Shown: piece after piece, positions 15,265 through 20,970 of the stretch
Layout: each line of letters starts with the position of its first letter
How positions within the stretch are numbered: the first letter of the stretch is position 1
IMG/VR virus record: IMGVR_UViG_3300034279_001445
Span: 1-20,970 of that record
Source: a virus
Direction: 5' to 3' (one strand)
DNA length: 20,970 bases
Position numbers and translations under genes: made by a program
The notes under the pieces: model-generated
What the model saw: only the letters and a program-made list of their open reading frames with translations
Told to the model about the DNA's origin: nothing
The model's database searches: none

Positions 15265-17556
15265 TTAAAGATAGTTTTGAAATCTGTATTGTTTGTTTGT
15301 TAATTCTTGTTTTGTCTTTTTAGTTATCACTATACAGTTTGCATAATACGATACCGAACTTATGTATAGTGTGTTACTGTTATTGCTATAATCACTGTTT
15401 ACTGAATGGTTTAGTTTTGTAAAATAATCAACTATATTCAAGTATCCTGTTTCATATCCATATATTGTAGTTTCTGGTCTCCAATAACTACATTCTATAT
15501 CTTCTATAATGTAAACACCACCCCAATCCAAAAGATTTTGAAAAAGATATTGAAATGATTTTATCTGATGTGATGACACATGACTACCATCATCTATTAT
15601 TACGTCACATTTTGGTATACTCTTAACGATTTTTGATAAATCATTTATGTTATTTTGATCACCGATGAATGTTTCACCTCTTTTGATTTTATATTTTTTG
15701 GATATATCCATCCCATAAATTTTTGCTAAAGGTAGATAATTTTCCCAAACTGGCAAAGAATTTCCACCATCTAAACCAATTTCAAATAAATTTATTTCTC
15801 TATCTCTATATTTTGATAAAACAGTTTCATACACTTTATGGTATTCGTGAACAATACCTTTATCACATTCAAACATTTTACATAATTCTTGAAATGATAA
15901 ATTTTCATATTTTTCAGATTTGGATAAATCAAGCATACCCTCTCTATTAACAGAGTTTGTTTTTTTCAAGATTGATACTGATTGTGTATAAATTTTATGA
16001 CTTGTGTTTTTGTAATGATTTTCGATTTTTCTTTCTAATATATTAAAACCACTACCATCGGAATAGTATTCATCCAAACTTTTGTATTTTTCAAAAAATG
16101 ATTGAATGGAATCTATATCACCGGAAAAAAATGCACTGTTGTATGCAACTCCGTCATATGCAGGATCAGTATGTTCATAGAATACAACATCATATTCACC
16201 CATCAACTTTTCATGTTTTTTGAATGTTATATCGTCTACTACATAGTCATAATTTATGACATGAATTTTATTTTTTCCAAGATTTTTAGCATATCTTAAA
16301 GCATTCTGTATTAAAGTGTATACAGCATAACCGTGTTCATAATCGAATGATTTTATATTCTTTTTACCGTTTTCATCTTTCCACCAGTAGTTATATTCCA
16401 ATCCATATTTTTGAAAATCAGAACTTAACAATAAGGGATTATCTTTTGTATACAAAACGTGGTCACAAAGTTTTTGCACATCCACATCAACTGCATAATT
16501 ACAAGATAATAATTTTTCACCTTTTATAGAATGTATACAATCTCTCAATAATTTTTTTCTATAAATGGTATCAGCATGAGCAAGTATTATTGTCAATACA
16601 TCTGTTTTTTCATCTTTTATTGATAAAAATGATTGCAAAGTTTTTATATCATCATCTATATCACCAGTTATGTAATTAACCAAACCATCATATTCATTTC
16701 CATACGGTTCAAGTTTTTTAATAAATGTTGGCAACCCATAACTCAATGCCTCTTTTACAACTATCGGATTCAATTCCAAATTAGATGTGAAGTAAAAAAT
16801 ATCGGCTGCCTTGTAGAATAAATCAACATCTTCCCTTTCACCGTGCCATATACAATTATTTGGAAAATTTTTAATTATTGGTTGCCAGTATTCTTTGAAA
16901 TTTGATGCCTGATTTCCTACAAAATGAAACTTTATCTTTTGATTTTTCATTTTTCTAGCAATATCAATCAATTCTTTTTGATTTTTTCCAGGAGTGAAAA
17001 GACCAACGTTTAATACATGAATGTAATCAGAATCAAATCCCAATTCTTTTTTTGCAGAATTTTTATCGTATGCAACTGGATTTATTGGATATTCCCAAAC
17101 ATCACATATAGATTCGTCATAACATTCTATAAATTTACCCTTACTCCAATTTGAAACCAAAATAAATTTATCAGCACCATATACTATATCATGTGGATTT
17201 GTATTTGATCCGTGTGTAGTTACAACTATTTTATATCTTCTTTCAGATTCATATATTTTTTCAAGATCAGATATAGGAATAAATGATTCTGGAATTTCTT
17301 GAAAGTGTATAACGTCAGGATTTACTTTTGATATTATTTGATTTATGGAAAGGACATCGTGTGATAAACTATAAAAATTATCACCCAATAAGTTAGATAT
17401 TTTATTTCTTTGAACGGTTAATATGCCACCGGTAATATCTTGATATTCAATACAATGAATATCATAGTTACCGATAAATTCTTCTATCATTTTTAGAGTA
17501 TATTGCGGCAATCCACCGGTGGAAAGATGTGGAACCACAAACAAAACTTTTTTCAC
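15265..17556 (-). CDS. Three-domain GT4 glycosyltransferase / GT-A-like / SAM methyltransferase fusion
   Basis: A 763-residue protein of three parts. Residues 1-300 are a GT4 (GT-B) glycosyltransferase: KKVLFVVPHLSTGGLPQYTL at the start, VGLFTPGKNQKEL near 184-196, and an E-x7-E motif in ELNPIVVKEA (Glu261, Glu269). Residues about 318-535 resemble a GT-A-like domain often seen in phage and bacterial sugar-transfer fusions: TIILAHADT, CDHVLYTKDNPLLL, FDYEHGYAVY and INYDYVVDD. Residues about 545-750 form a class I SAM methyltransferase of the macrocin/mycinamicin O-methyltransferase type: LFEIGLDGGNSLPVW, IYGMDIS, DVIIDDGSHVSSHQ and YIIEDIECSYW. It probably adds and methylates sugars on one growing glycan. 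The start is GTG at 17554-17556 with AAAGG six bases upstream. It lies downstream of the small ORF with the terminator-like hairpin, so its expression may depend on read-through. Confidence 0.82.
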   Translation of the reverse strand: MKKVLFVVPHLSTGGLPQYTLKMIEEFIGNYDIHCIEYQDITGGILTVQRNKISNLLGDNFYSLSHDVLSINQIISKVNPDVIHFQEIPESFIPISDLEKIYESERRYKIVVTTHGSNTNPHDIVYGADKFILVSNWSKGKFIECYDESICDVWEYPINPVAYDKNSAKKELGFDSDYIHVLNVGLFTPGKNQKELIDIARKMKNQKIKFHFVGNQASNFKEYWQPIIKNFPNNCIWHGEREDVDLFYKAADIFYFTSNLELNPIVVKEALSYGLPTFIKKLEPYGNEYDGLVNYITGDIDDDIKTLQSFLSIKDEKTDVLTIILAHADTIYRKKLLRDCIHSIKGEKLLSCNYAVDVDVQKLCDHVLYTKDNPLLLSSDFQKYGLEYNYWWKDENGKKNIKSFDYEHGYAVYTLIQNALRYAKNLGKNKIHVINYDYVVDDITFKKHEKLMGEYDVVFYEHTDPAYDGVAYNSAFFSGDIDSIQSFFEKYKSLDEYYSDGSGFNILERKIENHYKNTSHKIYTQSVSILKKTNSVNREGMLDLSKSEKYENLSFQELCKMFECDKGIVHEYHKVYETVLSKYRDREINLFEIGLDGGNSLPVWENYLPLAKIYGMDISKKYKIKRGETFIGDQNNINDLSKIVKSIPKCDVIIDDGSHVSSHQIKSFQYLFQNLLDWGGVYIIEDIECSYWRPETTIYGYETGYLNIVDYFTKLNHSVNSDYSNNSNTLYISSVSYYANCIVITKKTKQELTNKQYRFQNYL

Positions 17557-17562
17557 AAAACA

Positions 17563-17567
17563 CCTTT
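17563..17567 (-). promoter_or_regulatory. Ribosome binding site for a GTG-started gene
   Basis: The minus strand reads AAAGG six bases before the GTG at 17554-17556. This supports the non-ATG start, which also places the GT4 first strand at the N-terminus. Confidence 0.65.
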
Positions 17568-17589
17568 ATAGGTTAGATATTTTTCAAAT

Positions 17590-17766
17590 TTATTTTAGGT
17601 ATAACTGCTGAAGTTTGTAAACAAGATCATATACGACTTGAACTTCTTTGCCCTTGAATGTGCAGTCAGAAACCAGTTTCAATAAAAACTCCAACTCCTC
17701 CTTGGAAAAAGGAGGAATTGGAGGTATCGGACTATTTTCATTATTTTCTTTTTTAACTAAACCCAT
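17590..17766 (-). CDS. Small conserved-looking phage protein, 58 residues, function unknown
   Basis: A 58-residue protein: a charged start (MGLVKKENNENS), a proline-rich linker (PIPPIPPF), then a predicted helical region (SKEELEFLLKLVSDCTFKGK, then EVQVVYDLVYKLQQLY). I recall similar EELEFLLxL...STFKGxEVE proteins in marine phages, but cannot confirm this here. No function is known to me. The open frame extends to 17844, but the start at 17764-17766 is preferred: AGG lies 7 bases upstream, and the longer N-termini would fall on the promoter at 17793-17824. The coding sequence contains a long hairpin followed by a T-run (17681-17723), with G-ending codons AAG GAG GAG TTG GAG that stand out from the AAA/GAA preference around it. 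It could be a true protein, a leader peptide that controls the downstream genes, or both. Confidence 0.6.
   Translation of the reverse strand: MGLVKKENNENSPIPPIPPFSKEELEFLLKLVSDCTFKGKEVQVVYDLVYKLQQLYLK
17681..17723 (-). terminator. Intrinsic terminator-like hairpin inside the 58-residue ORF
   Basis: On the minus strand a 15-base arm (17709-17723) pairs with a second arm (17689-17703) across a 5-base loop (17704-17708). Fourteen pairs are canonical and one is a U-G wobble (17695 with 17717). The stem is followed directly by TTTTTATT (17681-17688). The arms include CCTCCTT and AAGGAGG. Stem, loop and T-run together fit a rho-independent terminator; its position within codons 15-28 of a small ORF suggests attenuation rather than simple termination. 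Confidence 0.65.
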
Positions 17767-17788
17767 GATAAAACCTATTATTTTTCTC
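17681..17788 (-). ncRNA. Possible short leader transcript or sRNA (promoter to hairpin)
   Basis: The promoter at 17793-17824 would start RNA near 17786-17789, and the hairpin with T-run ends at 17681. A terminated transcript of about 105 bases would hold the ribosome site and first codons of the small ORF. This is inferred only from the two flanking signals. Confidence 0.3.
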
Positions 17789-17792
17789 ATAA

Positions 17793-17824
17793 CAAATATA
17801 CAAAATTTTAATATAAAATCCAAA
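17793..17824 (-). promoter_or_regulatory. Bacteroidota-type promoter before the small ORF and glycosyltransferase genes
   Basis: On the minus strand TTTG (17821-17824), exactly 20 bases, then TATATTTG (17793-17800). It sits in the 62-base gap after the 395-residue fibre gene. The 13 bases GTATATTTGTTAT (17789-17801) are identical to those of the promoter near 3981-3988 (3977-3989). Boxes, spacing and location support a real promoter. Confidence 0.7.
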
Positions 17825-17828
17825 CTTT

Positions 17829-19016
17829 TTATGAATATATCCAAATACTATCATCGCCCGTATTGATATACATTTCACCCCTTCCGTATTCTTGTGTTGA
17901 AGGAACACCTGAATCTATTTTTACGGTGGTTACATATTCAAGTGGTGTTACTGCAGTTGCATTTGATGCAACAGATTTAGCAACTGCCCATCTATTATCT
18001 GTAATATCGTGGTATAATGCTGAACCAGCATTTATAGAACCGGACGCAGCAATGATACCAGCATCGGTTGTTCCTGATCCAGATGCAAGTAATGCAAATT
18101 GGTCTTCAACATTCAAATTTGCAACTTGAAGTTCAGTAACATTACCAACCACAGATAAGTCACCGGAAACAGTAAGATTTCCAGCAACAGTTGCATTTGC
18201 ACCATTCAAAGTAATTGCGGTTGTTCCACCATTTGATTTAATGTCTTGTCCACCAACAGTAATATCGCCGGTCAGAGTTAAATCAACGAATGTTGGACTA
18301 TCGGATTGCTCCAATCCTAAATCAACTACTTGAGCAACACCATTTGTTGTGAGTGTCACACTACCTTGACCGCCCGTTGTTAATGAAGAACCACTAACTG
18401 TTCCGGCAGGAAGAGCAGAAATAACACCACTTGTGAATGTTGTTGATGCAGTATTCAATGTAATGTTTGGTGTACTCCCTTCACCACTTGTTGCACTTGA
18501 TACAAGAGCACCAGAAGCAGAAACGCTGGTAACATAATCACCAGTTGTATCAGTTCCGAGAGCAACTGAATTGGCTTGTATAGTTGCAACACCAGTTGTT
18601 GCGTTAATAACAACATCACCACTTACACCCGCATAAGATGATGAATTGAAAAATGTTTGCATTGAACCAGAATTAACAGAAAGACTGTCTGTTGCTTCTA
18701 CGGATAAACCACTACCCGCAAGGTCTGATAATAATTGACCATAAGTTGTGTATGAGTTACCACCATTACTTGTAAAAAATTTGTCAGTAGATGCTAAATC
18801 TGCTAAATTACTTGTAGGGAAAGTTGCAGTTGCGGTTACATTTGTTAAACCACTACCATCTCCTGTAAACGATCCTGTGAAAGAACCAGTAAGGTATGTG
18901 CCAGTTTTTGTTGGTTGAATTTGTTGATTAGCACCGACTAATATACCAACCGATGCACTCACCGATGCGAGTTCGGCTACACTACCCGATACTATAAGTT
19001 TTTTCCACGTTGCCAT
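17829..19016 (-). CDS. Tail fibre-like structural protein with WKKL-VSGS N-terminus
   Basis: A 395-residue fibre-like protein, poor in charged residues and rich in Ser, Thr, Gly and Val. The N-terminus (ATWKKLIVSGSVAELASVSA) is shared with the 471-residue protein at 12646-14061. GSFTGSFTGDGSGLTNVTAT (near 44-63) is a common fibre motif also found in the 495-residue neighbour. The middle has long T/S/G stretches with a likely beta-helical or trimeric fibre fold. LTVSGDLSVVGNVTELQVAN (near 282-301) and VEDQFALLASGSGTTDAGII resemble a recurring segment of cyanophage and other marine myovirus structural proteins. The C-terminus ends in RGEMYINTGDDSIWIYS. The ATG has GGAG six bases upstream. It follows the 495-residue fibre after a 23-base gap. 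Exact position in the virion is not known. Confidence 0.75.
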   Translation of the reverse strand: MATWKKLIVSGSVAELASVSASVGILVGANQQIQPTKTGTYLTGSFTGSFTGDGSGLTNVTATATFPTSNLADLASTDKFFTSNGGNSYTTYGQLLSDLAGSGLSVEATDSLSVNSGSMQTFFNSSSYAGVSGDVVINATTGVATIQANSVALGTDTTGDYVTSVSASGALVSSATSGEGSTPNITLNTASTTFTSGVISALPAGTVSGSSLTTGGQGSVTLTTNGVAQVVDLGLEQSDSPTFVDLTLTGDITVGGQDIKSNGGTTAITLNGANATVAGNLTVSGDLSVVGNVTELQVANLNVEDQFALLASGSGTTDAGIIAASGSINAGSALYHDITDNRWAVAKSVASNATAVTPLEYVTTVKIDSGVPSTQEYGRGEMYINTGDDSIWIYS

Positions 19017-19039
19017 TTAATTCTCCAAAATTGAGTTGT

Positions 19040-20527
19040 TTATATGAATAAATATAGATTACTTCCTGAAATTACTAGACTACCAGTTGAATCTATTACT
19101 GGAAGTTCATTTGTAACTGGCAAAACAAGTTTTCCATCAATAGAAAGACTACCAGTTATAGACATTGATCCAGTTATTTGATGGGTGTCATCTAAACTAT
19201 TACCAAATTGTGTTGATCCCGATATGTTTATAGTTTCATAATTAACCACCGATGATGATACCACATACGTTCTTGCAGTTATAGTTCCACCAACTAAAAG
19301 GTTTCCATCAAAATTAGCATTGGTTGCATATAGAGTATTAAATCTAGGTGAATCGTTTTCACCAAGTCCTAATACTCCTCTTTGTCCGGAACCCGATATT
19401 ATGTTTGTTCCAAACAAATGTGAAAGAGTTTGTGTTGAACTTGATACAATACCATTCGGTTTGTTTAGAATGTTGTCCCAATAAACACTACCACTCAATT
19501 CACCTTCGGTAACAAATCCTAAATCTTGAATCTGTTGTGATGATGATATAACACCACCGCCGAATGTGCCACTAAAAAGTGAAGCACTTATTGTCCCAAG
19601 TGATGTTAATGAACCACTTAAAAATAGTGAGCCAGTGAATTGGTGAGTATCATCTATTGTATCACCAAATTGAGTTGATCCGGATGCCTTTATTGATTGT
19701 ATATCTACTATCGAAGATGATATTACATAAGTTCTAGCAGTTAGTGTTCCATCTATAAATGCATTACCGTCTATTGTTATTCCACTACCAGATATATTAC
19801 CGAAAATAACATTATCCGATATACCCAATCCAATCGAACTTCTTTGATCCGAAGATGATATTATTCCAGTTCCACCTAAAATTTGAATTGAACTTGATAC
19901 AATACCTTCTGGTTTGTTTACAATCTGTTCCCATACACTTGAAGTAATGAAGCCAAAATCAGCTATTTGTTGTGATGATGATATGGTTCCCTCTGCAACT
20001 AGGTTTGTAAGACCACTTCCATCACCAACAAATCTACCGTATACTGATCCAGATACATAAACAGAACCGGTAAATTGGTGAGTATCAAATATATCATCGC
20101 CGAATATGTTTGAACCACTACTAAATGATTGTGTTACATTGATTACTGATGATGATATTATCAACTGTCTAGCAGTTAAATCACCTGTAAGAGTAAGATT
20201 GTTAAATGTTGGCGAATCTGTGGGTGCAAGACCTAATACATTTCTTTGTGTAGAACTAGATACTATGTTAGTTCCTAAAAGATGTAAAAGTGTTTGTGCA
20301 GATGAAGATACTGTTCCGGCGGGCATAGCAGCCGGTGTTAGGTTTGTTAGTTGTGACCCGTCACCTTTGAAATAAAAGGCATCTACTGTTCCAGATACAG
20401 ATAATAATGTAACAAGAGATCCAGTCCCGTCAAGAAGTGTTGAATCATCAACGGGATCGGTTTGAAGTAATCTATAATAAGATTCGGAAACAAATAGATT
20501 GGTTAGGTCTCTTTGTGTAGTTGGCAA
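19040..20527 (-). CDS. Tail fibre-like structural protein with a three-copy internal module
   Basis: A 495-residue fibre-like protein with a module of about 150 residues present three times. Each copy has LTAR-x-Y-V-I-S-S-S (residues near 117, 262 and 417), then SGSTxFGD and DDTHQFTGS (near 147, 292 and 446). Between them are VSSSTQ and ISSSQQI motifs, LFGTNI(V/I)S, QRxVLGL and VNKPEGI or LNKPNGI. GDGSQLTNL and GDGSGLTNL occur near 55 and 168. These are typical of elongated beta-rich fibres. No enzymatic site is seen. The start is TTG at 20525-20527, backed by GAGAGAG at 20533-20539; the next in-frame ATG is only at residue 68, inside the GDGSQLTNLTPAAM region. It follows the S74 fibre gene after 31 bases. 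Confidence 0.75.
   Translation of the reverse strand: MPTTQRDLTNLFVSESYYRLLQTDPVDDSTLLDGTGSLVTLLSVSGTVDAFYFKGDGSQLTNLTPAAMPAGTVSSSAQTLLHLLGTNIVSSSTQRNVLGLAPTDSPTFNNLTLTGDLTARQLIISSSVINVTQSFSSGSNIFGDDIFDTHQFTGSVYVSGSVYGRFVGDGSGLTNLVAEGTISSSQQIADFGFITSSVWEQIVNKPEGIVSSSIQILGGTGIISSSDQRSSIGLGISDNVIFGNISGSGITIDGNAFIDGTLTARTYVISSSIVDIQSIKASGSTQFGDTIDDTHQFTGSLFLSGSLTSLGTISASLFSGTFGGGVISSSQQIQDLGFVTEGELSGSVYWDNILNKPNGIVSSSTQTLSHLFGTNIISGSGQRGVLGLGENDSPRFNTLYATNANFDGNLLVGGTITARTYVVSSSVVNYETINISGSTQFGNSLDDTHQITGSMSITGSLSIDGKLVLPVTNELPVIDSTGSLVISGSNLYLFI
19047..19055. promoter_or_regulatory. AATAAATAT motif, copy 3
   Basis: Plus-strand AATAAATAT, flanked by TATATG, overlapping the last codons of the 495-residue fibre gene and just upstream (in minus-strand sense) of the 395-residue fibre gene. 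Its overlap with coding sequence makes it weaker than copies 1 and 2. Confidence 0.25.
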
Positions 20528-20532
20528 TTATT

Positions 20533-20539
20533 CTCTCTC
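20533..20539 (-). promoter_or_regulatory. Ribosome binding site for a TTG-started fibre gene
   Basis: The minus strand reads GAGAGAG five bases before the TTG at 20525-20527; no in-frame ATG occurs for the next 67 codons. Confidence 0.55.
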
Positions 20540-20550
20540 GTTAGTTCCAA

Positions 20551-20558
20551 TATAAATA
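20551..20558. promoter_or_regulatory. TATAAATA box, copy 4 of the intergenic motif
   Basis: Plus-strand TATAAATA, identical to the T4-type late promoter box but antisense to all genes here. It lies just after the S74 gene stop. Could be chance in AT-rich DNA. Confidence 0.25.
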
Positions 20559-20970
20559 TCAATTATTTGAATCTAACAACTTTTTTTCCAAAATTTCTAT
20601 TCTTTCTAAAAGATGTTGTATCAGTAGAGTATGATACGGTGTTATTTGGTCATTATTAACTACAAGTTGAGTATCTTTTGGTGAAATGAATCCATCACCA
20701 TCTATCGTTTCTTCCAATCCTGGTTTCGGAACACCACCAACTAAATGTTCAAATCCAGTTTTTATTAGTTGTTGAGCAGAATATCCCGTTTTAATTGATG
20801 TGTCTACACTATCTTTCCAAGTAAATTGAATAGAATCAACTCCCTTAATAAATCTAATTGCATCTGCTAGTTTTATATTACCGATTATATTTTTAAGTCT
20901 TTCATCCGAAGTTGCATTAAATTCAGATGCTTGAATACGATTATCTGCAGTTAATGAATATGGTGCAGTA
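20559..20970 (-). CDS. Tail fibre/spike with C-terminal S74 endosialidase-type chaperone domain, partial (5' end beyond window)
   Basis: The last 136 codons of a gene that enters from the right edge; the stop is TGA at 20559-20561. The segment EFNATSDERLKNIIGNIKLA carries the S74 motif S-D-x-R-L-K at the start of the intramolecular chaperone of endosialidase. In known members the domain helps the fibre trimerise and then cuts itself off at a serine in this motif. Downstream are IQFTWKDS, TGYSAQQLIKTG, DTQLVVNNDQITP and a helical end (HTLLIQHLLERIEILEKKLL) that fits the terminal coiled coil of the family. The Ser and Asp of the motif are present, so self-cleavage is likely. The receptor-binding part lies outside the window. 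Confidence 0.88.
   Translation of the reverse strand, partial: TAPYSLTADNRIQASEFNATSDERLKNIIGNIKLADAIRFIKGVDSIQFTWKDSVDTSIKTGYSAQQLIKTGFEHLVGGVPKPGLEETIDGDGFISPKDTQLVVNNDQITPYHTLLIQHLLERIEILEKKLLDSNN

Noticed and set aside
17585-17592. TAAATTTG, a possible -7 box before the fusion gene
   Set aside because: No TTTG lies 18-22 bases upstream; the nearest TTG is about 29 bases away.
17767-17844. Longer, hydrophobic N-terminus of the small ORF (84 residues, possible membrane segment)
   Set aside because: It overlaps the upstream fibre gene's end and the promoter boxes; an AGG site supports the ATG at 17764-17766.

Overview
The window is a block of AT-rich viral DNA, most likely from a tailed phage (Caudoviricetes). 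Every supported gene reads on the minus strand, so transcription runs from high to low coordinates. Genes are packed with short gaps or small overlaps. Phage identity rests on a C-terminal endosialidase-chaperone (peptidase S74) domain, three further fibre-like proteins rich in SGS/TGS and GDGSGLTN motifs, and a tail-assembly-chaperone-like protein. Two spacers carry the same Bacteroidota-type promoter (TTTG, 20 bases, TATATTTG), which points to a Bacteroidota (for example flavobacterial) host. Host assignment is an inference.

In transcription order: (1) 20970-17829 holds the 3' end of an S74 fibre/spike gene and two fibre-like genes of 495 and 395 residues. (2) 17824-17590 holds a promoter, a 58-residue ORF and, inside that ORF, a 15-bp hairpin followed by a T-run that looks like an intrinsic terminator or attenuator. 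(3) 17556-14106 holds a three-domain glycosyltransferase/glycosyltransferase/methyltransferase fusion and a homologue of the iron-containing bacterial autotransporter heptosyltransferases (TibC/BAHT type). (4) 14061-4024 holds a 471-residue fibre-like protein and a giant 2870-residue protein made almost wholly of about 55 RCC1 propeller-blade repeats. (5) A second promoter precedes a tightly coupled cassette at 3945-934: TPR-GT9-like glycosyltransferase, two class I SAM methyltransferases and a GT-A glycosyltransferase. (6) 889-1 holds the tail-assembly-chaperone-like gene and the start of a cytidylyltransferase-like gene.

The theme is a fibre cluster interleaved with sugar-transfer and methylation enzymes. 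My reading is that fibres, and perhaps the RCC1 protein, are glycosylated during virion assembly, with the heptosyltransferase homologue as the best candidate for protein O-glycosylation. The alternative is that these enzymes alter the host surface. The RCC1 protein shows layered duplication (single blades, two-blade units, five-blade blocks), consistent with a receptor-binding or surface-exposed structure evolving by recombination between blades. No RNA genes, integrase, transposase or CRISPR array were seen, and no gene-free stretch exceeds about 80 bases.
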